Position numbers and translations under genes: made by a program
Shown: positions 19,793 to 31,153 of the stretch, in pieces
Numbering within the stretch: the stretch's first letter is position 1
Layout: the number at the start of each line of letters is the position of its first letter
The notes under the pieces: model-generated
What the model saw: the letters and a program-made list of their open reading frames with translations, nothing else
The model's database searches: none
Told to the model about the DNA's origin: nothing
DNA from: Sordariomycetes sp. S80-01Y
Taxonomy: Eukaryota > Ascomycota > Sordariomycetes
Reading direction: 5' to 3'
Assembly (NCBI GenBank): GCA_037042185.1
Contig: JAXQJY010000020.1
Span: forward strand, 186,001 to 250,000
Length of the DNA stretch: 64,000 bases

Positions 19793-20427
19793 GCATGCCC
19801 GACGATTCAGGTTTCATAGCTTCCTATTCTCGGAGGTGGGAGGATTGTAGGAATGAGGTAGTTTTTACAGTGTCAAAGGGGGTTTCGAGGTTTAGCAATG
19901 TAGCTGCTTCTTCCAAATTTTCGAATTACTTTAAACTAGTGGAGAACCACGGAACCATTTGCTATCACTTTGTCCAAAACGTCCAATTGCTCTCAACTCG
20001 CGCAGACAACGATACATCCGCTTATGGAAGACATCCTCACCAAGCGCATAGTAGCGTTATTCTACCTGAGGTCGGCGACATATTTGTCCGTAAGCAAGCC
20101 TAGACTAAAGGTGTGCTGACCAATACCTGAAGCTTCTGAAACTTAGCATATTCAAGTTTGTGTAAGCAATAGAACAAGTCGTCCGCCTGCTCGTCCGAAT
20201 TACGGACGGAGATAGTCGGCAGCTTCTTCTAGCGCCGGCAAAAGCGGGTCTGCGCTGGTCGGTCCTCCGGGGTTGCTCAGTATGCGGGTTGAAGCCACCG
20301 GGTTCATCGGGATTCGGCCGAAGAAAGCTGAGAAAGATGATTAGAATCCTCGGCTTCGACTTCATGTTTGCACCGGCTGACGAATAGGACGGAGGATTTG
20401 GTTTACCGTCTGCTGTTCTCGGACATG
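19793..20427. other. Spacer
   Basis: It holds the 3' region of the Ser-Asp repeat gene and the distal promoter of the Gal80-like gene. No gene is seen. Confidence 0.5.
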
Positions 20428-20433
20428 TATAAA
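20428..20433 (+). promoter_or_regulatory. TATA box of the Gal80-like gene
   Basis: A perfect TATAAA lies 81 bp before the start codon at 20514, which suggests a short leader and a regulated promoter. Confidence 0.55.
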
Positions 20434-20508
20434 GCTGGGAGGGTTTGGCCGCCCAGTAAGGGAACATCACTCAACTGCAACTATCTCATACCGCCTTCTG
20501 AGGATCAA

Positions 20509-20514
20509 ATGTAA
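20509..20514 (+). promoter_or_regulatory. Start-stop uORF (ATGTAA) overlapping the Gal80-like start codon
   Basis: The leader ends in ATGTAATGG. The first ATG (20509) is followed at once by TAA (20512-20514), whose last A is the first base of the main ATG (20514). The upstream ATG has a weak context (C at -3); the main ATG has G at -3 and G at +4. Start-stop elements hold ribosomes at the AUG in other eukaryotes; a role here is inferred. Confidence 0.5.
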
Positions 20515-21695
20515 TGGCACCAACCAAGATCGCTATCGTCGGCCTCGCTGCCAATGACTCGCCCCAGGTTTCGGTTGGCAACTGGGGAGTCCTCGCTCAT
20601 TTGCATCCTCTCCTCGCCTCACCCAACTACGAAGTCGTCGCGGTCTGCAACTCGAGCGTCGAGTCTGCGCAGAGATCGATTGATTTTCACAAGCTTGGCT
20701 CCTCTGTCAAGGCCTACGGCAGCACTGCAGACCTAGCTCAGGATCCTGCAGTCAAGCTTGTCGCGTTGTCGATCAACGTCGTCAAGCATTATGACGCCGC
20801 CAAGGACATCATTGCAGGAGGAAAAGATGTCTTCGTAGAGTGGCCTCTCGGAAGGAACCTACAAGAGGCCGAGAACTTGACCCGGATGGCGGAGGAGAAG
20901 GGTGTGAAGACCTACGCTGGACTGCAGTGGCGCTCGGACCCGCTGCTGAAGAAGGTCAAGCAGCTCGTTGATGGCGGGGCAGTTGGCGAGGTCCGAAGTT
21001 CAGTTGCTAATCTGAGCTCGAGCGTCCTGCCTGCGAATATGTGGATTGCTGGCGCGGAGTATTACATCGACTTTGGCACCGGCGGCAACGAGTTTACCAT
21101 CTTCACTGGTCATTGTAAGTTCGAAAGCACCACCACAACAAGAAAATTGCTGACAAGCACAGTCCTCGATGGATACGTTCACGTATTGGGCGACTTTGCC
21201 GTCACCAATGCCGTCTTGATCAATAACCACCCCACGGTGCCTCTCCTGAACATGGCAACAGGAGAAGTGGTCAACCCTGCTGCCCCCAAGAACACTCCTG
21301 ATCACATCTTGATCAATGGCAAGCTGGAGTCTGGGGCCGCTGCAAGCATTACCGTGCGCAAGACCACCAGGCCGGTAGATGAACTTGGCTTGCGCTGGCT
21401 CATCTCCGGCACAAAGGGCGAGATTGAGGTCACGATGCCAGAGGATCACATCCAACAGGCACCTGTCGGTCGGAAGATCCGCCTGAGGAGGGAGAAGGAG
21501 GATATCGAAGTGTATGAATTTGAAAAGCCACAGGAGCCCAAATATCTTACAAATGCTGCTCAGACTGGGCAGAACACAGCAAGGCTGTACGAGGACATTG
21601 CTGCAGGACAGGATGGGCTTGCGGACTTTCAACAGGCCACTAGACTGCACCGTCTACTGGACAAGATGGTCAAGGAATCGGGATATAAGTGGTAA
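20514..21695 (+). CDS. Gal80-like protein, Gfo/Idh/MocA oxidoreductase fold
   Basis: Exons 20514-21114 and 21163-21695 give 377 residues. The 48-bp intron is a multiple of three and contains no stop, so the unspliced frame also reads through. Splicing yields FTGHFLDGYVHVLGDF, which fits the family better. The N-terminal Rossmann domain begins KIAIVGLAAND. The position of the catalytic EKP motif in true dehydrogenases reads VEWPLGRN (about residues 109-116), as in Gal80, so the Lys is replaced by Trp. Members with EWP are often regulators or have unknown catalysis. No GAL cluster is nearby. Whether it senses galactose through a Gal4-like partner, or is an enzyme, cannot be decided here. It is one of many such paralogues in filamentous fungi. 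Confidence 0.85.
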   Translation: MAPTKIAIVGLAANDSPQVSVGNWGVLAHLHPLLASPNYEVVAVCNSSVESAQRSIDFHKLGSSVKAYGSTADLAQDPAVKLVALSINVVKHYDAAKDIIAGGKDVFVEWPLGRNLQEAENLTRMAEEKGVKTYAGLQWRSDPLLKKVKQLVDGGAVGEVRSSVANLSSSVLPANMWIAGAEYYIDFGTGGNEFTIFTGHCKFESTTTTRKLLTSTVLDGYVHVLGDFAVTNAVLINNHPTVPLLNMATGEVVNPAAPKNTPDHILINGKLESGAAASITVRKTTRPVDELGLRWLISGTKGEIEVTMPEDHIQQAPVGRKIRLRREKEDIEVYEFEKPQEPKYLTNAAQTGQNTARLYEDIAAGQDGLADFQQATRLHRLLDKMVKESGYKW

Positions 21696-21843
21696 CTTTA
21701 ATCTCGAATCGTAGATTTATCTAATTATTACAAGTCTACACACCTGATTTTCCGAAGTCTACTAATATGAGACCTCAGTTATACAAGAGCTGGTGGCGCC
21801 CATCGTAAGGCTTTGCCGCGAGTGCAAACCCTGGCACTCGGGC

Positions 21844-23724
21844 TCAGTGATTCCACTGAGGAACGTTGATAGCCATTCCCATGATGATGCCAGATATCAG
21901 ACCTGCCATTGGCACCTATACTTTCATTAGTCCCGAATCGTGTAGAGAAGCCCAAGTTACTTACCGTCAAGCACCAGCCGAGGAAAATCTTGCCGAGCTG
22001 CTTCCAGTTGATCGACTTGAGGTCGAAGTTAACCAGCGCAACGCCCACGATGGAGCCCGTGATGCACTGGGTCGTCGACACGGGAAGTCCGAACTTGCTC
22101 GCCAGCAAAACAGTGATGGCCGCACCGAGCTCCATGGCGTATCCGCGGGTGGGGGAGTGCTTGGTGATGCGATTTCCCAGGTTGCGCATTATGTGGTACC
22201 CAAAGGTCAAAAATCCAACGCCAAGGGTGAGACCACCTACGGCCTTGATCCAGATGGGGGTGCCTGTCTCAGCGCTGGTCTCGCCCGTCCTCCAGGTCAT
22301 GTACTCCGTCGTGAAGGGGCCGATTGCGTTGGATACATCGTTGGCGCCGTGAGAGATGGACATGATCATGGCGGAGCAGACCTGCGCGGTCGTCCAGAGA
22401 TGCTCGACCTTGTTGTCAAAGACCGGAGCGCGGCGATGGATGTCTTCCAGACCTTTGCTTTGATGACCAATGACATCGCGAGTGAGTCCGTAGCTGGCGA
22501 CGAGCTTGACGTGGGCAAAGATGCGGCGAGGGTGCGCCCAGGGCAGCTTGTCAACAGCCTCGAGGTCCTTCTGGCGCTTCTTGTCAGCGGCAATTTGGGC
22601 TCGGATGCCAACGTCGCCAGCGCTCGGCTCCTTGGGTGCGGGTTCGATCTCGTTCCCATTGTCCGCACCCTTCACCAGGCCAGGCTCAACGGTGCTCGTC
22701 TTCTCCTTGCCATACTCAGAGTCAGAGCCGTCACCGTTGACATAGTCGGTGGCGTAGTAGTCAGTGGTGACGGGTGCATCGGCAGAACCAGGGTAGTAAA
22801 GCGAGTAGCCGTCCTTCCACAGGCGCGGGCCAAGGGGAATGTGCCAGAAGCGAAGGCGATGATCCTCCTTGACGAGCTTGGCGTGGAAGTAAGGAAGCAA
22901 GAAGACGGCCGAGATGATCCAGACGCCGCCAAAGACACCGAGCACGATAGCGCAAGCCTTGCCGGCGCCCAGCTCCTCAGGAGTCGGGATGCCGTGGCCA
23001 CCGTCCATAACAATGAAGAGGGCGAGGATGCCGGCGGTGAGGGCGTAGTAGAAGGGGAGAGCTCGCAGGGCGGACTTGAGAGGATCCTTGCGGGAATGAA
23101 CCAGCAGCTTGATGCTCATCATGATCACGGCGCCGAATCCTGCGGCAATGCAAGGGGCAATGCCCCACGAAGCAGCGATCTGGCTGACACTGTTGCTCTG
23201 CCAGCCCCAGGTGACAGAGAGCTGGAGGGCAATGCCAACGCCGATGAGGGCACCGACGAGACTCTGCGTCGTCGAGACAGGGAAGCCCATGCGAGTGCAA
23301 GCTGTAAGCCAGATGGCAGAGCCCATCTCAGCAATGACCATGGCGAGTATCAGCGTGCCGGGGGAGTCGAGGAAGGGATCGAGGTCGAAGACACCCTTGC
23401 GGATGGTCTCGGTGACCTTCTGTCCGAGAGCGATGGCACCGACGAATTCGGTAATGACTGCCAGCTAAGGAGTGTTAGCACCGAGTCTTGTTTGTGCCAT
23501 GGGATGGAGTTCTTACACATCCTGCCTGTACTAGAGTCAAAGACCTTGAGCTCACAGACGTGGCGTACGAGTTGGCAACATCGTTGGCACCTGAAGGCTC
23601 ACGGTCAGATCGCCAACCTGCATGGATTCCTGATACACTTACCAATGCCCCAGGCCGACAAGAGGAAGAACAGGACACCGATGGCAAAGAGCCAGTCCAG
23701 CCCGTGCATTACTGTATCAGACAT
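21844..23724 (-). CDS. PiT-family phosphate permease (PHO-4/PHO89-like)
   Basis: Exons (complement) 23643-23724, 23517-23590, 21965-23464 and 21844-21915 join in frame to 575 residues, the usual length. The two PF01384 repeats are clear: GANDVANSYATSVSSRSLT near the N-terminus, formed across the first two junctions, and SHGANDVSNAIGPFT near residue 400. Each repeat also has a GFPVSTTQSLVGALIG or GLPVSTTQCITGSIVG segment. A hydrophilic central loop of about 130 residues separates the membrane halves. The last exon adds the final helix ending in NVPQWNH. Homologues co-transport Na+ with phosphate at the plasma membrane and are induced by phosphate starvation. The minus strand from the start codon at 23724 leaves 1.3 kb to the next gene. 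An antisense open frame of over 700 codons across this gene is a shadow. Confidence 0.93.
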
Positions 23725-25043
23725 GGTGGAAGAGCGCGCGTGCCAGTTCAATATGAATAGCTGCAGACGTCGATGTCGATTAATCTACTCTTCTAGAAAC
23801 CCATTTTGTCCTTCTCCAGGCTGCCTCTTGTACTCTTCATCCCGCTGTCCTCGATTCTCAGCATCCTGCCCACGTGCCCAATTCCTCAATCCTGAACCAC
23901 GAGGTCGGATCCTCGGCTTGCCCAGAGACACGGCAGGCTTGCGCTCCTTGTCGAAGGGGTCCTCACTTCGGTCTGTCGCCGCCCACAACGCACCAGCATG
24001 CGGCGCATACAGACTCGAAAGTAAGCCTCTAAGCTTAAAGGAAGCGCGCACGTGGGCCGTGGTATGCTTATACTAAGCTTGCTTCCAGAAGCATTGAAGA
24101 GATGTAGTGGGAATAATGGGGGGGAATAAATCGGCAACTTTGCGCCGTTGGACCCTCAGCCGCGACTAGTCGCCAATGGGAGGGCCCACTGCGTTGCCGG
24201 AAATCCGACTAGGTGTGAGCTGGTGCCGAAGATCCGTCGTCCGAGCAGGGAATTTGGCGCTGGAAAGCGACATCAGCGCTGTCGAGCACTGACGCTGCCA
24301 AGTCCATGTTCGGAGCCGAGAACTGCTTTGCGACAATGTCCTGTTCTGACCTCCCCGTTTGGTAAGGCGTGCAATTAGACTTCGTGAAGAGGACGGTTCT
24401 TGGCGCACTTGACGGTGCTTCTATTGAGATTCAGCGGCGTAGACCATGTAGTTGAGCCAACCAGGCAGGGCTGACCGTGCATTACACATCAGAAAAAAAG
24501 TCTCAGGAACTGTATCAGACTGTACATCAAGTTGTATGACACGTGCCATGTGCTTGTAGAACCAGATCCCTGGTCCTGTGGTGTGGCAGACCGTTCACTC
24601 TCTACCATGATATAAAGGCCGCAACCTATGGTATTGAAGCAAGTTGTCTCCGAAAAAATGGTGTGCTGAGCCGATCTCTGCTTCAAGCTGCGGACATCCT
24701 TGTAAGTCGAATGCGATATGTTGCGGTATTGGTGTGCCCTTGTAGCTGCCCTGGGCCATGTGCCGACCGCAACGGTAGAATCATGCACGAAGCTCAATCA
24801 ATAGATATGTGCTAGATTATAGTGTTCTATCCCACCTCTTACGGCCACGGCCAGAGATTGGTGGTGTTTGTGACACCCTGGTTGACTATCAGCCTTGCGG
24901 TTGTCGGCAAACCTGATTCGTCGTGGAAGAGGACAGAGAAGTGAGTATGGCTTTCGATAATTACATAGTAATTGGAATTAAAACAGCTATGTTGGCATGT
25001 AGACCTTCGTAAAATTTACAAGAACAACCGCAGTTGGCCATCT
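23725..25043. other. 1.3-kb spacer upstream of the phosphate permease
   Basis: It holds the permease promoter and the 3' region of the calcium exchanger. No gene is supported. Confidence 0.45.
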
Positions 25044-26783
25044 TTAGCCAGCAACGCCGGTGGCGGGATACCCTATGAATTGTATTAGCATTGCTGTCGC
25101 CAACAGCTCAGAGAGAACCAGGGTTCGAAGACTTACACCAAGAGCAGACAGCAATAGCAAAGTACAAGCAGATCAGCATCACGCCTTCGAGCCAATTACT
25201 TTTGCCATCGCCGATCAGGTAATTCACAAGGAGGACCGAAACGAAGACGACGGCCACCTGGAATGAATCGAAGGCGAGCGTCATGTCCTCCATACCCATG
25301 CCCCAACCGATGATGATGAGAAGCGGGATGACAAACAAAGCAACCTGAATCGAGGAACCGATGGCCACTCCAATGGACAGATCCATCTTATCCTTGTATG
25401 CGACCTTGACAGCCGTGACGTGCTCCGCTGCGTTTCCGACGATGGGCAGGAGAATGAGACCGACAAACTCCTCGCTGATGCCTCCGGAGTCGGTAATGGC
25501 AGAGATGCCGCCGACCATGTACTCGGCACAAAACGCGATGATGACGGTAGAGCCAGCCAGCACGCCGAGCGCAACGAGAAAGTGAAGCTCAGGGTCCGCT
25601 TCATCATCGTCGTCGTCCTCGTCGTAGCCGTCTTGGTTGGGGTCGTGGCCGGGTACGGTGTTGGGTTGCTTCTTGCGGCGCCAGATGGACTCCGGCTCGA
25701 CTTTCTGGCTCTCCACGGCGAAGTCGCCGCTGTGGGTGTGAAGCTGGAAGACAAGAAACGCGCCGTACACGAAGAACAGGATGACGGCGACGCCGCGAGA
25801 CAGGGCTGCGGTGCCTTGGCGATCCTCGAAGCGGGGGTTCTCCTTGAAGACGGTAGGCACAATCAGACCAGCCACGGCGAGGATGAGAAGACTGGCAGCC
25901 GAGTCCACGACTGTGGTGTTGAAGAATTGCTCCCGACGGCGGTAGCCACCGGCGAGGAAGCACATGCCTAGGACGAGCAACAGGTTGGAGAGGATGCTTC
26001 CGATCAGAGAGGTCTGCACGATGGCTACTTCGTCTTTTGTTAGGGCAATAATGGCGACAATTAGTTCCACGGCGTTTCTGAATTCCAGTCAGTCCTGCGA
26101 CGTCGTACGGGGGGACGCTCCAAAGCGCTCTGGGGAGAGCAAACCTACCCAAAGGTTGCGTTGATGAGTCCACCGATGGACTCACCCGTGCGCAAGGCAA
26201 TCTCCTCAGTCGCGTCACTCAGCAACGCCGCCAGCGGAATGATCGCAACAAAGTTGACACCAAACACGATCCGTCCATCGAGTCCAGCAGCCCCGACACC
26301 GATACCGGCCGGAGCAGCCAGGAGAAGAATGTTCAACCACGACCCGAATATCGTTCTCCTGATCTGGTTCGACCAGGTGAAAGGTTCACTTGGGTGAACG
26401 GGACGGTAAAATCGCCTTGATGTCTGCTTTTCCAGCTTCTTATCTTCGTCCCCGGCCCCAGATTTGTCCTTCTCACTAGCATCAGGCCCCTCAGCATTAC
26501 CATTTGGCCTGCGATTGCGCAGAGCTTCCCCATTAGCACCAGAATTTATGGGCTCGGCGCTCGACAGTGAGGCGTCGGCATTTGCGCCGTTGCTGCTGCC
26601 GGGCTTGGTTGTCGGCGTTCGTGGCTTGTAATCGGTGGGCTCTGTGTAACCGTGCCTCAGCTGGCCGTTATTTCCCAGACCTGCCTCGAGCGATCGTGCG
26701 GCGTTGGGCGTAAGCGTCCTCTTGACTTTGGCGGCTTGCTTCCACTTGCTCCTGGCGCCCAGAATGTTGTCTACAAGGCCCAT
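25044..26783 (-). CDS. Vacuolar Ca2+/H+ exchanger (CAX/Vcx1-like)
   Basis: Exons (complement) 26149-26783, 25137-26077 and 25044-25072 give 534 residues. A disordered N-terminal tail of about 145 residues precedes the membrane core. The first exchanger signature, [13 protein letters not shown], is built across the first splice junction. The second, [20 protein letters not shown], lies near residue 410; both hold the paired ion-binding Glu. An acidic loop ([11 protein letters not shown], about residue 348) sits between the two halves. The last exon is only 29 bp and replaces a read-through tail by [10 protein letters not shown], which matches family ends. By family it loads Ca2+ into the vacuole against the proton gradient and lies downstream of calcineurin signalling. 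The N-terminal tail may be autoinhibitory, as in plant CAX proteins; that is inference. Confidence 0.93.
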
Positions 26784-28289
26784 ATCTGGTCAACAGATGC
26801 CTTCACGGCGTGGCACTCGCAGCTCGGCAAAGAGAGACGGAGAGACACAGGAGGGGAAAGTATGGACCTACGCGTCGCGCTTTTCGTTCGTCGCATGTCG
26901 GCCGCCATTGCGCTGACTTGCAATCGCTGCGTCGTCGGGCAGCTGTGACTTTACCAAGTTGACTGCCAAGGAGAGAATATGAGAGTGAAGTCTCGTTCGA
27001 CCGTGAAATGAAATCAAACTGAAGCAGAATAGAGATTTGGACCCCAGTCCGGGCTCTTCTCTGGAAATTGAGCTTGATTCATATCTTGTTGTGAGTGGCT
27101 GAGACGAAGCTACTCAGTGCTATGTCGGTTAACACGGCGCGCTGCCGACGTCATGAAATGATGCGCTGGTGCTCCCAACTTGGGCCCGGATGGTGACACC
27201 CACTTACCGACATGGCAGTGCTGGTCTAGTCTAGTGGCAGTATTTCAGGTTTGTCCTCTGCCTCACCATCATCCACGTAGGAGCTCCACCGTCTTCAGTC
27301 GTGTCCCGTGGCGCATTTCGACCTGAGTGGCTTCGTGGACAACACCAATACGGGTACATGAGAGCCTCAGTCCGGGGATCCAACAGCTCGGCCCATCCAA
27401 TTTGACCATAGCATGCCAGATTGACCCACATCGGCCGCAGCAAGGCAGATCAGCCCAATCAAGGGGCGTGGTGTCGAGCGAGTTCCACAAGCGTTGCCGT
27501 CTTTCCGAGAACCATTCCTTGAAATGCCGGGAGCTGGAGATCGAGTTTACAGCTGGTTATGACGTGGAAGCAACCGTCATGGAGTTATTAGGACCTTCCA
27601 AGGCATGTTCTGAGTTGTCAATGAAAGGAAATCGCCATGCTAGAGTGGTTTGACGAGCCACCGGGCCTTGGTCACTCTAGGCGCTCCAAACGCCATCTTG
27701 TTGTCTGTCTAGGTCCAAGCAAACGAAATGTAAAAGATGGGCAAGACCCGGGATGGAATGTGTAATATCTGTTTTCCAAGTTGGCGTGGCTAATCCCGTG
27801 AGCATCTGAAGCGCAGCATTCTGGATGTAAGTTTTAACTTGGGAGGAGTGTACGTAGAGCCCACTCCAAGCTCGCCCAGTAGGACGGGTGATGCCGGCAG
27901 CTTACCCTGGACTCAACGTAAGTTTCAAGCTTTCCTCTAGTTTATGTACAATTGCTCCCGGAGTCGTATAGGTTATTATCAAGCGGCAAGCATGCCACAG
28001 AAACACTGTAGGTTCTACGTCATTCCTTGTGCAGCACATCTGTTCCCCAACAACTCAAGGGGTATTCACTACACAGCCACTCCCCAAGATTTAAATACAT
28101 ATGGGCAAGTGCGTTGATCAGATTGGGCAGCCTAGATTCTTGCATAGGCTACTGGCTGACCGTACGACAAGACCGAAAACTTGGACAATTGTTTACTCCA
28201 CGGTGATTTTCGTCAACCAGCATGAGTTCCTAGCCTGGCTGAAAGCCCTTGTCCTCACAATCAAAACCCCGATTCTTAGCAACGGTATC
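26784..28289. other. 1.5-kb spacer
   Basis: It holds the promoter of the calcium exchanger and the 3' region of the beta-lactamase-fold gene. No coding region is supported. Confidence 0.45.
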
Positions 28290-29432
28290 TTATTCAGCAG
28301 TACATCCTTCCTCAAGCACGTGCTGGATAACGTCCTCCACAATAAGCGGCATCGTGGTCAGCAGCGAGTTCTGGTTGAGAGCCCCAGTGAGGGAAAGGTC
28401 CAAATCCGGGAAGTAGTACATCCATGTGCCCCAACCTCCCCGATGGTGCCACGCCTTCTGGCCGACGATATATTCAAGGTGCCATCCGCACCCGTAGCCC
28501 ACGCTAGGCACGTCCTCCGGCGTCGGCACGAGGTCATAGGCCAACTTCATCCCTTCCTCGCCAAGGTGGAACCCCTGGTGGAAAGCCCGGGCAAAGCGAG
28601 CCATATCCTCTGAGTTGCTCACCAGCCCCGTTCCGCCGTACATGCTGTGCGAAGGGTTGATGTTGGTGATATCGATCTCGTGGATGTACTGCCCAGCCCG
28701 CGGGAGCGCAGTCTCTGGCCGATCCTCCAAGCCAATCCACCACGTCGAAGTCATGCACAGGTCTTCCATGCGAGCGGCCTCACGCACGGCCGCGCCGAGC
28801 GAGACTCCCGTTACTTGCTCGATGAGTTCTCCAAGGTAAGCGTATCCAGTGTCGCTATATATCCAGTCCCCACCAGGAGGTCCGACAGCGGGCATGTTCT
28901 CGGCCACCCACTCGAACGTCTCCCTGCGCGACAGGTTCAGACTTGGATTATCTGACCACAATTCGAGAAACCTAATGTCCGCGGGCGCATTGGGTAAGCC
29001 CCCTTTGTGGTGCATGAGCATCCATGGGGTAATTTGCTCTGCTTGTTCAGGAAAGTCCATCGTGTCTTCGAGAGTCTTGACGGCCCAGTCCGGGAGATAC
29101 GACGTGACGGAGGCGTTGATATCGACAGACCCTTCTTCGACGAGCTTAAGCACCGCTAGTGCCGTGAAGGGCTTGGTAACGCTGGCGAGCATATACGGCG
29201 TATACTCGAGCAGCGGTGGGTTGGCGGTGTAGTTCTCGTAAGGCGAAACCCAGCTTCCTAGGCAGCGCAAATTGCAGTGCTTGGATGAGATGGTCATCTG
29301 GATGCCAGGGCTGTCAGGTAATCCATCTAGCCATTTCTGACCAAGACCCTCAAACCACGAAGGGCACTCCATCGCCGCCGAACCCACCGCCCAGGCCGTG
29401 AGAGACGAGAGGAAATTGATGGACTTCAACAT
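28290..29432 (-). CDS. Secreted serine beta-lactamase/DD-peptidase-fold hydrolase
   Basis: A single exon encodes 380 residues with a signal peptide (MLKSINFLSSLTAWAVGSAA). The active-site SxxK is SVTKPF (about residues 84-89). The second motif reads YSDTGYAYLG at about residues 194-203, with Asp where class C enzymes have Asn (YxN). The third motif is HHRGGWGTW (about residue 335) in place of KTG. These features fit the large fungal group related to class C beta-lactamases, LACTB and esterases such as LovD, in which the third motif is often HxG or similar. Two Cys pairs and N-glycosylation sites (NYT, NAS, NLS) fit secretion. The substrate is unknown; an esterase, transacylase or amidase are all possible. 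A TATAAG stands about 145 bp upstream on the minus strand (29578-29583). Confidence 0.86.
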   Translation of the reverse strand: MLKSINFLSSLTAWAVGSAAMECPSWFEGLGQKWLDGLPDSPGIQMTISSKHCNLRCLGSWVSPYENYTANPPLLEYTPYMLASVTKPFTALAVLKLVEEGSVDINASVTSYLPDWAVKTLEDTMDFPEQAEQITPWMLMHHKGGLPNAPADIRFLELWSDNPSLNLSRRETFEWVAENMPAVGPPGGDWIYSDTGYAYLGELIEQVTGVSLGAAVREAARMEDLCMTSTWWIGLEDRPETALPRAGQYIHEIDITNINPSHSMYGGTGLVSNSEDMARFARAFHQGFHLGEEGMKLAYDLVPTPEDVPSVGYGCGWHLEYIVGQKAWHHRGGWGTWMYYFPDLDLSLTGALNQNSLLTTMPLIVEDVIQHVLEEGCTAE

Positions 29433-31153
29433 GTTGAAACTAGTCGGAGATTTCTGGTTGTTGGACTCAAAGTAGACAGCCGCTTTTTTCGGAGCGTTTC
29501 CCCAGTGCTGTCAGACTGTGTGAGAGAGAGACTTCATGAAAGAAACTGAGAAGGAACCGTAAGCCTTTTCCCCCTTTCTTATATGTTGAGAAGTAGACCA
29601 GAAATTGACGAGTATGTTCCCAACCACCCGCTCGCGCACGATTCGTCCTTGGCAATGAGGGGAAAGAAGCTCGTAACTCTGCCTAGTCGCCGTCAGCATC
29701 AGGGGGTTGGACGGCAGAAATCCCAGGACTGTCCTGTCACCATAGAGTTTCTCGAAAAAAAGGGTCTGGTCCGACTACTTGCAGTGTTTAGGCTAAGATG
29801 GCTGGTTGGAAACGCCATGCATATTCATGCGGGGCGCGCGAACTGATGTAGGGCGCGCTTAAGTCATTCGGAGTAGCTTGGCAAGCAGGGGGATAGCCTA
29901 TTGTGGGCATTTAACGAGCTTGCTACTAGTTCTGGAATTGGATATTTGAACTCTTAAGTCTTAGGTCTGTTTGGATCAAAAAGAAAGGGCTGGTCGGGCT
30001 ACGTGAATCCTACCGTCTATAATGAGCAGAACATGGAAACAAATCTGAGGCGTTGAACTTTCAGGAGCCAAGGCCCCTCTTCAGCCTTTCCAGATAGATG
30101 TGCAGCCCGGATGTAGAGATCGCCGGGTCCAAAAGACACTACAGTATCTTTATGTTGACCGTGTAGATTGCGCGTAAGTTCAAGGACGCAGACGCGGCAC
30201 AGTCACCCCTCTTGAAGCGCGTCGGCTGTAAGATTAATTTCGGCTACTGCCCAATTCTGCGAATACGTGGGAAACGACCAGTCTAGTATCAAAGCCCTGG
30301 CATATCGTCTCGGGCCTTTTCAAAACAGCAATGCCTAGGCGACTGACCTTGTGTGGCCATCTGGCGACGGTTTGTCCGCATTGGGTACCACGGCGTTGTG
30401 ATCCGTTCCCAAGTGGGAAGTTCCATGATGACAACCCCGTGCAGCAAAGTGCCTACTTTCTGGATCGTCCGGCGTTTGGAAAGTCGCTACTAAAGCCTCA
30501 TCCTATGGCAGCCTCCGAGATAGGGCGGCACGGCGCGTCGCTGTTCAATGGCTGCCTGGATCTCTGAATTGGAGAGGTGGGTGAGACAGAAGGATGGAAG
30601 CAATCGTGTTGGACATCCCAGGAGAGAAGAAGGTGACTCACGTCAGTCCTGATCAAACATCTGCTACAACAGCAGTACCTACGTTGGCAAAGGGGATTCG
30701 TCGTCAAAACTAAATACAGAAACACCAAGGGGCTCTGCCTGCTTTTTTATAACCTCATGGAACGTATGGTAGGTGATTTCGTAGCCAACACTGGTTAACG
30801 CAAGAACATGCAAGGATTCCCTTCCTGGGGAGATACGCAGGCCTTGCCAAATCATGTCTTTTCCACTCAAAGTCCGAGTCTTTTGCATAGAGACCTTTCT
30901 ACAACGACGTCTGTGTGAAAAGGAAATGCGCGGTTGGAACTTTGTGCAACGAGACAATGTTGGAAAGAGCTTAAATAGGGACGGATCACATACTCTATAA
31001 ACAAGCTAGGGCCTTTCTAATTAACTTACGCGTTTCTTTCTAAAGTTGTTAGTCAAAAGGCATCAAATTTCATTGTAAGGTGGTGGCAGCGGAACGACGG
31101 GAACCATCAACTTCAATGCTGATCTCCAGTCTCAATCATCGGGACAACGCAAC
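29433..31153. other. 1.7-kb gene-poor spacer
   Basis: It begins with the promoter of the hydrolase gene. The rest has no supported coding region and more AT-rich patches than the flanks. Confidence 0.4.

Noticed and set aside
21866-24076. A 736-codon open frame on the plus strand
   Set aside because: It is the exact antisense shadow of the phosphate permease. Its translation is charged low-complexity sequence, while the minus strand gives a full PiT protein with both signatures.
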